Source of the DNA: Halopseudomonas xinjiangensis | Lineage (GTDB): Bacteria > Pseudomonadota > Gammaproteobacteria > Pseudomonadales > Pseudomonadaceae | Reading direction: 5' to 3' | Assembly (NCBI RefSeq): GCF_900104945.1 | Contig: NZ_LT629736.1 | Span: 1-64,000, forward strand | DNA length: 64,000 nt | In this document: in pieces, positions 20,923 through 30,157 of the stretch | Numbering within the stretch: position 1 is the first letter of the stretch | Layout: each line of letters starts with the position of its first letter | Program-made: the position numbers and the translations under genes | The notes under the pieces: generated by a model | What the model was told of the DNA's origin: nothing | Database searches by the model: none | Seen by the model: only the letters and a program-made list of their open reading frames with translations

Positions 20923-21492
20923 ATGCAGGTACGCAACAGTTTCCAGCGATACGGGCTGGTGGCCGTGTTTCTTCACTGGGTGGTTGCGCTGACCGTTATC
21001 GGGCTGGCCGTCCTCGGCCTCTGGATGGTCGATCTGGGTTATTACAGCAGTTATTACCGCAGCGCCCCGTTCTGGCACAAAAGCATCGGCGTCACGTTGG
21101 CAGCGATCCTCCTGCTGCGCCTGCTCTGGCGCCTTGGGAATCGGCAGCCTGCCCACCTCCCGAATCATAAACGCTGGGAAACGCGCCTGGCCGGTGCGGT
21201 TCACGCGCTGCTCTATGTTTTGCTTTTTACCATCGTGGCGAGCGGCTATCTGATTTCCACAGCCAAAGGCCAGCCAGTCAGCGTTTTCGGCTGGTTCGAA
21301 GTGCCGGCGTTGATCACCGACTTGCCGGAACAGGCTGACCGGGCTGGCGCGGTTCATTACTGGCTGGCTATCGGCGTGCTCATTATGGCGTCAGTTCACG
21401 CGCTGGGCGCGCTCAAGCATCACTTTATCGATCGAGATGACACACTGCGCCGCATGCTTGGCATGCGGCTTCGCAACCGCAAGGAGAATTGA
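20923..21492 (+). CDS. Cytochrome b561 (diheme membrane cytochrome)
   Basis: 189 residues from the ATG at 20923 ([19 protein letters not shown]), preceded by CGGAG at 7 bases; the frame is open upstream but lacks supporting signals. Four hydrophobic helices carry the typical haem-ligand histidines ([36 protein letters not shown]). Bacterial CybB proteins pass electrons between quinone and periplasmic partners; CybB with YceI is a recurring pair. The yceI gene starts 1 bp after this stop. Confidence 0.9.
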   Translation: MQVRNSFQRYGLVAVFLHWVVALTVIGLAVLGLWMVDLGYYSSYYRSAPFWHKSIGVTLAAILLLRLLWRLGNRQPAHLPNHKRWETRLAGAVHALLYVLLFTIVASGYLISTAKGQPVSVFGWFEVPALITDLPEQADRAGAVHYWLAIGVLIMASVHALGALKHHFIDRDDTLRRMLGMRLRNRKEN

Positions 21493-21493
21493 A

Positions 21494-22069
21494 ATGAAGA
21501 AAACGTTTGCAGGTATCGCACTGGGTAGTCTGCTGGCTTTGTCGGGCTCGCTACAGGCTGCTGACTACGTGATCGACAAGGAAGGTCAACATGCCTTCAT
21601 CAACTTCAAGATCAGCCATCTCGGGTACAGCTGGCTGTATGGTCGCTTCAACGATTTCGACGGCACCTTCAGCTGGGATGCTGACAAGCCGGCGGAGAGC
21701 GATGTCCAGGTAACCATTCAGACCGCGAGCGTCGACTCGAATCATGCCGAGCGCGACAAGCATCTGCGTAGCGATGATTTTCTCAGTGTCGAAGAGCACC
21801 CCGAGGCGACGTTCAAGTCCACCGATGTGGAAATGACCGGCGAAAACACCGCAAAGATCACCGGTGATCTGACGCTCAATGGCGTCACCAAGCCGGTGGT
21901 GCTGGATGCGAAATTTCTCGGTGAAGGCAAGGACCCATGGGGCGGCTACCGTGCCGGCTTCGAGGGTAGCACTACGCTCAAGCTCAAGGATTTCGACATC
22001 ACCAAGAACCTCGGCCCCGCTTCGGAAGAAGTCGAGCTGATTCTCTCGGTTGAAGGCGTTCGACAGTAA
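21494..22069 (+). CDS. yceI: YceI family periplasmic protein
   Basis: 191 residues. Signal peptide [22 protein letters not shown], then one YceI lipocalin-like domain ([46 protein letters not shown]). Family members bind polyisoprenoids such as ubiquinone-8 and are often encoded after a cytochrome b561. A strong AAGGAG overlaps the b561 end. The physiological role is unproven. Confidence 0.94.
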   Translation: MKKTFAGIALGSLLALSGSLQAADYVIDKEGQHAFINFKISHLGYSWLYGRFNDFDGTFSWDADKPAESDVQVTIQTASVDSNHAERDKHLRSDDFLSVEEHPEATFKSTDVEMTGENTAKITGDLTLNGVTKPVVLDAKFLGEGKDPWGGYRAGFEGSTTLKLKDFDITKNLGPASEEVELILSVEGVRQ

Positions 22070-22075
22070 CAGGCG

Positions 22076-22981
22076 TTACCGGTTGTCGGAGTCGAGGTAG
22101 ACCTCGGCTTCGGCGATCAACCAGTCCCGGAATGCCAACAGCGCAGCCGATTCGGCCTTGCGCTCGGGTATGACCAGATAGTACGCATTGTCGCTGTCGA
22201 AGCTGTGCGCACATGGGTTGATCAATCGCCCGTCAGCCAGCTCGTTGCGAATTAGAAAAGGCGGTATCAGCGCCACGCCCATCCCATGCATGGCCGCCTG
22301 CGAGAGCATCGAGAACAGCTCCAGGCGTGTCCCGTTCAGGTCATGTTCGACGCGCATGTCCAGCGATCCAAACCATTGCCGCCAGGCGTAGGGTCGAGTG
22401 GTCTGTTGCAGCAGCGGCAGTCTGGCAATCTCTTCCGCAGAAAGCTCCGTACGCGGCGCAATCAAGTCGGCACTGCACACTGGTACCGGCGACTCCTTCA
22501 TCAGAAAGTGCGCCTCGGTGCCTGACCAGTCGCCGTCGCCAAAGTAGATCGCGGCGTCGAATTCGGTATCGGCAAACAGGAAGGGCCGCGTCCGGTTGGT
22601 GAGGTTGATGGTTATTTGCGGATTGGTCTTGAGAAAGCTGCCCAGTCGCGGCAGCAGCCACTGCGTGCCAAACGTCGGTACCAAAGCCAGCTCCAGCGTG
22701 GCAGTACCTTGATTGCCCATCACCGAGAGCGTGTCGCGCTCGACCGCGTCGAGACGACTGGCGATTCGCCTACTGTAGGTCTGGCCGGCCTCGGTCAGCT
22801 TCACGCCCCGGCGTGTGCGTCTGAATAGCTGAATGTCGAGAAACTCTTCGAGATTGGCAATCTGCCGGCATACCGCGCTCTGCGTCAGCGACAGCTCTTC
22901 TGCAGCCTTGGTGAAACTCTCATGGCGTGCTGAAGACTCAAAGCAGATCAGGGCCTGGGTCGGAGGTATTTTTCGGCGCAT
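22076..22981 (-). CDS. gcdR: LysR-type regulator, GcdR-like (glutarate catabolism)
   Basis: 301 residues. The winged helix-turn-helix is at about 8-68 ([26 protein letters not shown]), with a LysR substrate domain beyond residue 90. It is GcvA-like by its N-terminal wording ([18 protein letters not shown]). It is divergent from gcdH, the arrangement known for GcdR, which activates gcdH-gcdG in response to glutarate in pseudomonads. The name rests on context as much as sequence. Its start region abuts repeats at 22990-23110. Confidence 0.82.
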   Translation of the reverse strand: MRRKIPPTQALICFESSARHESFTKAAEELSLTQSAVCRQIANLEEFLDIQLFRRTRRGVKLTEAGQTYSRRIASRLDAVERDTLSVMGNQGTATLELALVPTFGTQWLLPRLGSFLKTNPQITINLTNRTRPFLFADTEFDAAIYFGDGDWSGTEAHFLMKESPVPVCSADLIAPRTELSAEEIARLPLLQQTTRPYAWRQWFGSLDMRVEHDLNGTRLELFSMLSQAAMHGMGVALIPPFLIRNELADGRLINPCAHSFDSDNAYYLVIPERKAESAALLAFRDWLIAEAEVYLDSDNR

Positions 22982-23000
22982 TGGGGCGGGCTCCTGCGGA

Positions 23001-23110
23001 GCAGCGGCAAGCGGGTAGCTACAAGCTGCAAGCTACACGTGCATGCTGCGGGTTCGTCTCTGCTTCGGTTCAGCGTGAAGCGTGCGGCCTGAAGCTTGCG
23101 GGTGCCGGCA
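23001..23110. repeat. CAAGCT-type extragenic repeat between gcdR and gcdH
   Basis: GCGGCAAGCGGGTAGCTAC, then CAAGCTGCAAGCTAC, and GAAGCGTGCGGCCTGAAGCTTGC recur at short spacing and resemble the elements at 2185-2281. GTAGCT and AGCTAC form a small inverted repeat around 23015-23036. They fill most of the divergent gcdR/gcdH region, leaving about 120 bp for the gcdH promoter. Confidence 0.5.
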
Positions 23111-23232
23111 CGGAGTTCCAAATTAGCACAATAGCTTCAAAAAAACGCGGTTGTCGCAGGCGCTTCTCACGACTAGTCTTAATGCCACTCAAGACGCCGC
23201 TCCGGCATCCCGATAAACACAATGGAGTTCCC

Positions 23233-24417
23233 ATGGCCGCATCCAAAGCAAGTTTCAACTGGACAGACCCGCTGTTGCTCGATCAGCAACTGACTGAAGA
23301 AGAGCGCATGGTGCGCGACTCCGCCGCCAGCTACTGCCAGGAAAAGCTCATGCCTCGGGTGCTCAACTCGTTCCGCAACGAGCAGACCGATGCCGAGATC
23401 TTCCGCGAAATGGGTGAGCTGGGCCTGCTGGGCGCGACCATTCCAGAGCAATATGGCGGAAGCGGCCTGAACTACGTGTGCTACGGTCTGATCGCCCGTG
23501 AAGTCGAGCGCGTCGACTCAGGCTACCGTTCGATGATGAGCGTGCAGTCTTCGCTGGTTATGGTGCCGATCAACGAATTCGGCTCCGAAGAGCAGAAGCA
23601 GAAGTATCTGCCCAAGCTCGCCAGCGGCGAGTTCATCGGCTGTTTCGGTCTGACCGAGCCTAACCACGGCTCGGATCCGGGTTCGATGGTGACGCGTGCA
23701 CGCAAGGTCGACGGCGGCTATCGCCTGAAGGGCGCGAAGATGTGGATCACCAACAGCCCAATCGCTGACGTGTTCGTGGTCTGGGCCAAGACCGAAGACG
23801 ACGTGATCCGTGGCTTCATTCTCGAGAAGGGCTGGGAAGGTCTGAGCGCTCCGGCGATCAAAGGCAAGGTCGGTCTGCGCACCTCGATCACTGGTGAAAT
23901 CGTAATGGAAGACGTATTCGTCCCGGAAGAAAATCTGATGCCGGGCGTGACCGGTCTGAAGGGCCCCTTCACCTGCCTGAACTCTGCCCGTTACGGCATT
24001 TCCTGGGGCGCCCTGGGTGCCGCAGAATTCTGCTGGCACACAGCGCGTCAGTACACCATGGATCGCATGCAGTTCGGCCGCCCGCTGGCGCAAACCCAGC
24101 TGGTACAGAAGAAACTCGCCGACATGCAGACCGAGATCACCATGGCACTGCAGGGCTGCCTGCGCCTGGGTCGCATGAAGGACGAGGGCACAGCAGCGGT
24201 GGAAATCACCTCCATCATGAAGCGCAACTCCTGCGGCAAGGCGCTGGATATTGCCCGCGTCGCCCGTGACATGCTCGGTGGTAACGGGATCTCCGACGAG
24301 TACGGCGTCATCCGTCACGTGGTTAACCTCGAAGTTGTCAACACCTACGAAGGTACCCATGATGTGCACGCGCTGATTCTGGGCCGTGCGCAGACGGGCC
24401 TGCAGGCGTTTTTCTAA
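23233..24417 (+). CDS. gcdH: Glutaryl-CoA dehydrogenase
   Basis: 394 residues from the ATG at 23233 ([17 protein letters not shown]), with GGAG upstream; the open frame further upstream covers repeats. It has an acyl-CoA dehydrogenase fold with [15 protein letters not shown] (FAD/substrate) and the catalytic Glu in [19 protein letters not shown], which is the GCDH-type ending. It converts glutaryl-CoA to crotonyl-CoA in lysine/glutarate degradation. A terminator follows its stop. Confidence 0.96.
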   Translation: MAASKASFNWTDPLLLDQQLTEEERMVRDSAASYCQEKLMPRVLNSFRNEQTDAEIFREMGELGLLGATIPEQYGGSGLNYVCYGLIAREVERVDSGYRSMMSVQSSLVMVPINEFGSEEQKQKYLPKLASGEFIGCFGLTEPNHGSDPGSMVTRARKVDGGYRLKGAKMWITNSPIADVFVVWAKTEDDVIRGFILEKGWEGLSAPAIKGKVGLRTSITGEIVMEDVFVPEENLMPGVTGLKGPFTCLNSARYGISWGALGAAEFCWHTARQYTMDRMQFGRPLAQTQLVQKKLADMQTEITMALQGCLRLGRMKDEGTAAVEITSIMKRNSCGKALDIARVARDMLGGNGISDEYGVIRHVVNLEVVNTYEGTHDVHALILGRAQTGLQAFF

Positions 24418-24438
24418 GATTCGCCTGGATCAAGGTGG

Positions 24439-24475
24439 CGGGCTGGCTGGGCAACCACCAGCCCGTTTTGCTTTT
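24439..24475 (+). terminator. Rho-independent terminator after gcdH
   Basis: The stem CGGGCTGGCTGG/CCACCAGCCCG (one bulged C) with loop GCAA is followed by TTTTGCTTTT. It is 21 bp after the gcdH stop, so gcdG probably needs its own promoter. Confidence 0.85.
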
Positions 24476-24544
24476 AAGCCGGTGAGCACTTGCGCTGCCA
24501 AATGAGGGGTCTGAAGCGGTGAGGTCAGGCCGTTGGCGCCCTGG

Positions 24545-24828
24545 TCGAAAAATGCTCCTGCATTTTCGACACTTCCGCCATCCATGGCGGTCGGGCGGGC
24601 GCCGTCGAGCCCCCACGGATGGGTTTACGGCGTGTCTGTCCTGACCGGTGCAGATCGCTCTGATCCCAAGACCCATAGCAGAGTGGGTTTGGGTCGTGGC
24701 GTGTGCCGGCGGCACCGGGCTGCCCCGATGCTGGACACGCTGCAAGTACATCCCTGTAAGCTCGGCGGCGCCCGTCGGGCGCCGACGGTCCGCCACCGAG
24801 CTGGGCCGACACCGCTTCCGTTGCGGTG
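24545..24828. repeat. Hairpin-rich repeat island between gcdH and gcdG
   Basis: The 400-bp gap after the gcdH terminator has no plausible gene but holds at least six short inverted repeats in a row: TCGAAAAATGC/GCATTTTCGA (24545-24569), CCGCCAT/ATGGCGG (24575-24590), CCCAAGACCCA/TGGGTTTGGG (24665-24693), TACA/TGTA around TCCC (24747-24758), CGGCGCCCG/CGGGCGCCG (24766-24784) and CACCGC/GCGGTG (24810-24828). This looks like a modular extragenic repeat of the kind scattered in pseudomonad and Marinobacter genomes; that resemblance is from memory. Confidence 0.65.
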
Positions 24829-24876
24829 GTGCTGGAGGCAAGACCGAAACTCGAGTCAATTTTTCTGGGAGCTGAG

Positions 24877-26073
24877 ATGACTACCGCACTAGAAGGCCTC
24901 AAAGTTCTCGACATGTCTCGCGTCCTCGCCGGCCCCTGGGCCGGCCAGTTGCTTGGCGATCTTGGCGCTGATGTGGTCAAGGTAGAGCGTCCGGGCGCCG
25001 GTGATGACACCCGGTCCTGGGGTCCGCCTTATCTCCAGGACCAAGAGGGCAGGGATACCTCCGAGGCGGCGTATTTTCTCTCAGCCAACCGCAACAAGCG
25101 CTCGGTTGCAATCGATATCACCCACCCTGGAGGCCAGGAGCGCTTGCGACGGCTGGCAACCACGGCTGATGTGCTGATCGAGAACTTCAAGGTGGGTGGG
25201 CTGGCGGCGTACGGGCTCGACTACGCATCGCTGCGTGAGCTCAATCCTCGCTTGGTCTACTGTTCCATCACCGGGTTCGGCCAGGACGGTCCGTACGCCC
25301 AGCGCGCCGGTTATGACTTCATGATCCAGGCGCTTGGCGGGTTGATGAGTATTACTGGCAGAGCTGATGACGAGGCGGGCGCGGGACCGGTCAAGGTCGG
25401 CGTCGCGGTCACCGATATCCTAACCGGGTTGTATGCGAGTAATGCGATCCTGGCGGCATTGGCCGAGCGGGAGCGTAGCGGGCAGGGCCAACACATCGAC
25501 CTGGCCTTGCTCGATGTTCAGGTGGCTTGCCTGGCTAACCAGGCGATGAACTACCTGACGACCGGCCAGGCACCGGGTCGGCTGGGCAACGCCCATCCCA
25601 ACATCGTGCCTTATCAGGATTTTCCCGCCTCCGATGGTGACTTCATACTCACCGTGGGAAACGACGCCCAGTTCCGCAAGTTCTGCCAGGTCGCCGAGCG
25701 TTCAGAATGGGCTGATGATTCGCGCTTCGCTACCAACGCGGCGCGCGTGGCGAATCGTGCGGAGCTCGTTCCGCTGATTCGCCAGGTGACTGTATTCCGC
25801 ACTACGGCGCAATGGATCGCCGCGCTGGAACAGGCAGGGGTGCCCTGCGGACCTATCAATGACTTGAGCGAGGTGTTCGATGATCCGCAGATTCGTCATC
25901 GCCAGCTGAAGATCGACATGGCGCATCCGCTTGCTGGACAGGTTCCGCTCGTAGCGAACCCGATCCGGTTATCGCGCACGCCGATCAGCTATCGGCTGGC
26001 CCCGCCGCTGCTGGGGCAACACGACCAGGACGTATCGCTGGATTGGCTGCACCCGGCCCACCTGGCAAGGTAG
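24877..26073 (+). CDS. gcdG: CaiB/BaiF-type CoA-transferase, probable succinyl-CoA:glutarate CoA-transferase
   Basis: 398 residues from the ATG at 24877 (MTTALEGLKVLDMSRVLAGPWAGQLLGDLGADVVKVERP, split here by eye). A class III CoA-transferase; the usual catalytic Asp is likely in the GVAVTDILTGLYA segment. Next to glutaryl-CoA dehydrogenase it should activate glutarate to glutaryl-CoA. A GGGAG ribosome site is upstream. The open frame before it runs through the repeat island and is not coding. Confidence 0.9.
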   Translation: MTTALEGLKVLDMSRVLAGPWAGQLLGDLGADVVKVERPGAGDDTRSWGPPYLQDQEGRDTSEAAYFLSANRNKRSVAIDITHPGGQERLRRLATTADVLIENFKVGGLAAYGLDYASLRELNPRLVYCSITGFGQDGPYAQRAGYDFMIQALGGLMSITGRADDEAGAGPVKVGVAVTDILTGLYASNAILAALAERERSGQGQHIDLALLDVQVACLANQAMNYLTTGQAPGRLGNAHPNIVPYQDFPASDGDFILTVGNDAQFRKFCQVAERSEWADDSRFATNAARVANRAELVPLIRQVTVFRTTAQWIAALEQAGVPCGPINDLSEVFDDPQIRHRQLKIDMAHPLAGQVPLVANPIRLSRTPISYRLAPPLLGQHDQDVSLDWLHPAHLAR

Positions 26074-26093
26074 GCCGCAACAAGCGCGAACGA

Positions 26094-26885
26094 TCAGGGC
26101 ACCAACAGTACCGGCCGATGGCTGCTTCGCGCCACGGCTTCGGCAGTGCTTCCTACCAGCAGGTCGGGGATGGGCGTGTTGCCGCGCTTGCCGATGATCA
26201 CCAGAGCGGCACTCTCCTGGTCGGCGTAGGCTGTGAGCTTTTCGGCCGGGTCGCCAATGATTCGTTTGGATTCCAGATTCTTGAAGCGACGCTGGAAATC
26301 GTCAAGGAGCGGCTCCATACGTTCTTCGTCATGCTGGCCGGCATCGTCGTCTTTTACCCATACCACCTTGCTACCCGAGGCCGCATGCGCGAGCCCCTCG
26401 AACAGGCGCTGGGCGTTGCGCGCGGCATCCGAGCCGTCCGTAGCCAGAACCAGCGGAGCGTTCCGTTCGCCCGGCTTGCCATCGTAGGGAATGACCAGAA
26501 CCGGCACGCGCGATACGCGTGCCAGATGCATGACCGAGTTGCCGAACAAGGCCGCGCGACCAGCGGAATGGCTGCGGTTGAGCGCGATGATCGCGTTTGC
26601 CTCATGCTTGCTGGCTGCTGCGGATAGCTCCGCCGCCGGGAAGCCATGCCGGACTTCATGATCGGCGGTGATGCCCAGTTTGCCGGAGAGTTCGTCTCCC
26701 AGACGCCGCAGACGGCTGTCGATGGCGGTGTCATTGTCTTCCAGATGGTGGCGCTTCTGCGGCTCGACGGCGTACACCAGGGTCATCCGCTCGATTTTCA
26801 ACAGCTGAATGAGGTTGGGTAGATGGTCGTAGATCTTGTCCCACTCGTCCGAGTAGTCAACGCTGAGAATGCAATGCTTGAGCAT
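26094..26885 (-). CDS. Tandem universal stress protein (two UspA domains)
   Basis: 263 residues. Domain 1 (about 1-135) begins MLKHCILSVDYSDEWDKIYDHL; domain 2 (about 140-263) begins APLVLATDGSDAARNAQRLF and ends GKRGNTPIPDLLVGSTAEAVARSSHRPVLLVP, with the G-2X-G-9X-G-S/T nucleotide motif GKRGNTPIPDLLVGST near the C-terminus. This suggests ATP binding in domain 2. UspE-like two-domain proteins act in stress survival. It stands alone between gcdG (convergent) and the next gene. Confidence 0.9.
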   Translation of the reverse strand: MLKHCILSVDYSDEWDKIYDHLPNLIQLLKIERMTLVYAVEPQKRHHLEDNDTAIDSRLRRLGDELSGKLGITADHEVRHGFPAAELSAAASKHEANAIIALNRSHSAGRAALFGNSVMHLARVSRVPVLVIPYDGKPGERNAPLVLATDGSDAARNAQRLFEGLAHAASGSKVVWVKDDDAGQHDEERMEPLLDDFQRRFKNLESKRIIGDPAEKLTAYADQESAALVIIGKRGNTPIPDLLVGSTAEAVARSSHRPVLLVP

Positions 26886-26978
26886 GTATAGGCTCCTTCT
26901 GTCGTGTCTGGCACAAGGTATACCTACAGTGACTGCCGGGCTCCGGCGAAATTCAACCAGCCATGCGCCTGGGTCGTG

Positions 26979-27599
26979 TCAACGGCTCGAGACCGGCGGC
27001 GCCCCGGCGCATTCCGCCGCGATCCACCGCGTGGTTTCGCTGTGCTGGATTTCAACCGGTCCACCATCCATCCCGGGTTGGCCGGGCGGCATGTCGGGTA
27101 TGTCCATCTCGTATACCCCGTTGCCCGTGAATCGGGAGCGCATCTCGCGTTCGCTGACCATCACCAGCTCGCCCTGCATATCGCCAGTGAATCCCTCGTT
27201 GCCGTCGCAGCGACCGGTGAAAGACAGCCTGGATTCACTGGCCTGATCTATTTCGATCTTGCAGTTCTGCATCTGCTGCCGGGCTTCGGCAAGTATCGCC
27301 TGAGGGTCGGTCATCTTGGCCGCCTGGTCGGCCGTTATGCATTCGGTCTGCACTCCGGGATCGCCCTGGTTGTCCAGCATCGTCTGCATCTGTGCACGTT
27401 GTTCTGCAGGCAGACTCTGTAGGGCCTGCTGTTGCGCGGCACGCATTTGCGCAACCAGATCCTGCCCGTTGATCAGCGTCCGTGCTTCGCTGCGCCAGAG
27501 TCCGGGCTCTGGCTGTGGGCGGATCGATTCGGCCGATGCGCTGGCACAGGCGATCGCAGCGACCGCAGTCGAAGCGATGGTTAACAGGTAGCGAGGCAT
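26979..27599 (-). CDS. Exported DUF3617-like protein
   Basis: 206 residues. Signal peptide MPRYLLTIASTAVAAIACASASA, then a domain typical of DUF3617: PEPGLWRSEARTLINGQ, a conserved pair of cysteines (TECITADQA and QNCKIEID), and RCDGNEGFTGDMQGELV. Residues 45-80 are Gln-rich (QQALQSLPAEQRAQMQTML). Probably periplasmic; function unknown. No clear operon partner. Confidence 0.78.
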   Translation of the reverse strand: MPRYLLTIASTAVAAIACASASAESIRPQPEPGLWRSEARTLINGQDLVAQMRAAQQQALQSLPAEQRAQMQTMLDNQGDPGVQTECITADQAAKMTDPQAILAEARQQMQNCKIEIDQASESRLSFTGRCDGNEGFTGDMQGELVMVSEREMRSRFTGNGVYEMDIPDMPPGQPGMDGGPVEIQHSETTRWIAAECAGAPPVSSR

Positions 27600-27728
27600 G
27601 ACGACTTCTCCGTTGACAAGGGGAGGCCGCAGGAAGGGGAGCGAAACCCCGTAAAGGAAGCCGGCCGAATGCCTTTCAGACCTTTGCGGGAGTCAAAGGT
27701 GCCGAGCGGAACCCCAGAACTGCGAACA

Positions 27729-27755
27729 TAAAAAGCCCGGCAGGAGCCGGGCTTC
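27729..27755 (-). terminator. Rho-independent terminator after rhlE
   Basis: On the minus strand AGCCCGGC-TCCT-GCCGGGCT is followed by TTTTTATG. It begins about 10 bp after the rhlE stop. Confidence 0.88.
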
Positions 27756-27762
27756 GAGTCGA

Positions 27763-29244
27763 TCAACGAGGACTGAACAGAGCGGGCTTTTCCCGCTGCG
27801 GACGGCTGTTCGATCGACCATTGGGGCGGGGCGCGGTAGCCGGTGCGGCAGCCTTGTTGCCGTTGGCCTGCAGGCGGCGCTCTTCTGCAACGCGGTCGAA
27901 TGGTTCGTTGGCCGGACGGGCTGCGCGCTGCTCGCCGCTATTGCGGGCCGGGCGCGGCTGGCTGTTGCGACCGTTGCTCTGGCCACTGCCAGCGGGTTTG
28001 GCGTTAGCGCGGGGATTGTTGTTGCGCTGACCCCGACCGTTGGCCTGCGCGCCGCGCGGGCGTTCAGGGCGATCGCTGTTGAGATCGGCCTGAGCCGGCG
28101 GCTCGAAGCCATCCAGCGTGCCTTCGTCAATCCGCTGGCGAGTCATGCGCTCAATGGCCTTGAGCAGCTTTTCCTCGTCGGGGCTGACCAGCGACACCGC
28201 TTCGCCGCTGCGACCCGCGCGACCGGTCCGGCCGATACGGTGTACGTAGTCTTCCGACACGTTGGGCAGTTCGAAGTTGACCACGTGTGGCAGCTGATCG
28301 ATATCCAGGCCGCGGGCGGCGATATCAGTCGCTACCAGCACGCGCAATTCATTCGCCTTGAAATCGGCCAAGGCCTTGGTGCGCGCATTCTGGCTCTTGT
28401 TTCCGTGGATCGCCGCGGCAGACAAGCCGTTCTTGTCGAGATACTCGGCGAGGCGATTCGCCCCGTGCTTGGTCCGGGTGAAGACCAGGACCTGTTCCCA
28501 CGCGCCCTGAGTGATCAGGTGGGCGACCAATGCACGCTTGTGACCGGCCGGGACGCGATAGACTTTCTGCGCGATACGCTCGACGGTGGTGTTCGGCGGG
28601 GTGACTTCGATCCGTGCCGGGTTGTTCAGCAGACGGTTGGCCAGCTCGGTAATGTCCTTGGAGAACGTAGCCGAGAACAGCAGGCTTTGACGCTTGGTCG
28701 GCAGCTTGGCGATGACTTTCTTCACATCGTGAATGAAGCCCATGTCGAGCATGCGGTCAGCTTCGTCGAGAACAAGCGTCTCGACTTTGGAGAGATCGAC
28801 GGCGCGTTGACCGACTAGGTCGAGCAGTCGGCCGGGGCAGGCGACGAGAATATCGAGACCCGGTGCAATGGCGCGGATCTGCGGATTCGGGCCAACGCCA
28901 CCGAAGACGCAGGCGCTTTTCAACGGCAGTTCCTTGCCGTAAGCCAGGATGCTGGCGTGTACCTGCGCCGCGAGTTCGCGCGTGGGTGTGAGCACCAGTA
29001 CGCGGACTTGCTTGGGCGTGCGGCGATAGGACGCATCCGCTTCGCCATTGGGAAACAGTTTTTCCAGAATCGGCAACGAGAAGCCGGCGGTCTTGCCGGT
29101 GCCTGTCTGCGCGGCGACCATCAGGTCGCGTCCTTCCAGGACGGCCGGTACGGCCTGTGCCTGAACGGGGGTAGGAGTGGTATAGCCAGTGGCTGCCACG
29201 GCGCGCACCAGCGCGTCGGACAGGCCGAGAGAAGCAAAGGACAT
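27763..29244 (-). CDS. rhlE: DEAD-box RNA helicase RhlE
   Basis: 493 residues. The helicase core (about 1-375) contains [11 protein letters not shown] (Walker A), [27 protein letters not shown] and [13 protein letters not shown]. The C-terminal tail (about 385-493) is disordered and rich in Arg, Asn, Gly, Gln and Pro, typical of RhlE proteins. It remodels rRNA or mRNA and is often important in cold and ribosome assembly. Own terminator, single-gene unit. Confidence 0.94.
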   Translation of the reverse strand: MSFASLGLSDALVRAVAATGYTTPTPVQAQAVPAVLEGRDLMVAAQTGTGKTAGFSLPILEKLFPNGEADASYRRTPKQVRVLVLTPTRELAAQVHASILAYGKELPLKSACVFGGVGPNPQIRAIAPGLDILVACPGRLLDLVGQRAVDLSKVETLVLDEADRMLDMGFIHDVKKVIAKLPTKRQSLLFSATFSKDITELANRLLNNPARIEVTPPNTTVERIAQKVYRVPAGHKRALVAHLITQGAWEQVLVFTRTKHGANRLAEYLDKNGLSAAAIHGNKSQNARTKALADFKANELRVLVATDIAARGLDIDQLPHVVNFELPNVSEDYVHRIGRTGRAGRSGEAVSLVSPDEEKLLKAIERMTRQRIDEGTLDGFEPPAQADLNSDRPERPRGAQANGRGQRNNNPRANAKPAGSGQSNGRNSQPRPARNSGEQRAARPANEPFDRVAEERRLQANGNKAAAPATAPRPNGRSNSRPQREKPALFSPR

Positions 29245-29365
29245 TCAGATAACCCTGTGATGGCCAATGCCCGGTCAGAAGAAGTCTGAGCCCGGTTGGC
29301 CTGTGATGAAGAGCGCGGAGTATAACAGAAAGGTCGCCTGCGCGCGGATTCGTCGGGGCCGGCGG

Positions 29366-30133
29366 TCAGGGCAGGACGGTGCCCTGTGCTCCGGCATCGA
29401 CCGCTTCGCCGTAGCGTTGCAGGATCGCTGCGTACTCTGCGGTTTGCTTGAAGGCGCGCAGCGCGGGGCCGAACGATTGGGCGAGTTTCTCCAGTGAATC
29501 GGAACGGTGAAACGCGAGATACAGTTTGCCGCTGCTGAGCGCCGTGGAGTGATGTGCCAGCTGGTCGGCTATGCCCAGCTGCTGAGCAAGATACAGCCCT
29601 ACGCGACGATCCATCGCGACCATGTCGAGTCTGCCGCGTATCAGCTTCAACAGGTTGGCTTCGAAACTCGGCGCTGGTTCACGTATGAAGTGGGTCGCCT
29701 CGGTAAATTCGGCGCTGCTATAGGTGTAGCCGGGTGCGACGCCGATCGTCAGCCCGCTCAGGTCGGCCAGGCTGTCGAATGGATGGGGGCGGTCGCGGTG
29801 ATAGAACAGAACGGTGTCGTTTGTCGATAGATGCTCGTCCGGGAAATACAGCGCTTCGATACGCTGCGCAGTCGGCACGATATCGAGGATGGCTTGAGCA
29901 TCACCGAACTCTACAGTGCGCAGCGCGCGCTTCCAGGGGAGAAGGTCCCAGGTGACTTCATGCCCCAGCGCGCGCAGGACGTGCCCGGCTACTTCAAGAT
30001 CCACCCCTGCAGGGCCGCTCCTGTCTTCGAAGACATAAGGCGGCCATGGCTCGCTGACGACTCGCAAGGCGTCGGCCAGCGAACTCGCGCTGTAGATCAG
30101 GCAGATTGTCAGCAGGCATCCAGTCAGCTTCAT
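29366..30133 (-). CDS. Periplasmic amino-acid-type solute-binding protein
   Basis: 255 residues from the ATG at 30133, 5 bases after GGAG; a GTG at 30139 abuts the ribosome site and is less likely. Signal peptide MKLTGCLLTICLIYSASSLADA. SBP_bac_3-like features: WPPYVFEDRSGPAGVDLEVAGHVLRALG and LSGLTIGVAPGYTYSSAEF. No permease or ATPase gene is near, so it may be an orphan sensor-type binding protein; the ligand is not predictable. Confidence 0.85.
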   Translation of the reverse strand: MKLTGCLLTICLIYSASSLADALRVVSEPWPPYVFEDRSGPAGVDLEVAGHVLRALGHEVTWDLLPWKRALRTVEFGDAQAILDIVPTAQRIEALYFPDEHLSTNDTVLFYHRDRPHPFDSLADLSGLTIGVAPGYTYSSAEFTEATHFIREPAPSFEANLLKLIRGRLDMVAMDRRVGLYLAQQLGIADQLAHHSTALSSGKLYLAFHRSDSLEKLAQSFGPALRAFKQTAEYAAILQRYGEAVDAGAQGTVLP

Positions 30134-30157
30134 CAGCACTCCGTCAGGCGATAATGC

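Noticed and set aside
22927..23232. N-terminal extension of the gcdH frame
   Set aside because: It crosses the divergent promoter and repeats; glutaryl-CoA dehydrogenases begin at [12 protein letters not shown] sequences, matched at 23233.
24476..24876. A short gene or selfish ORF in the gcdH-gcdG gap
   Set aside because: The open frames there (such as 24338-24859 and 24525-25010 on minus) are compositional artefacts of the hairpin repeats with no ribosome site and no conserved domain.
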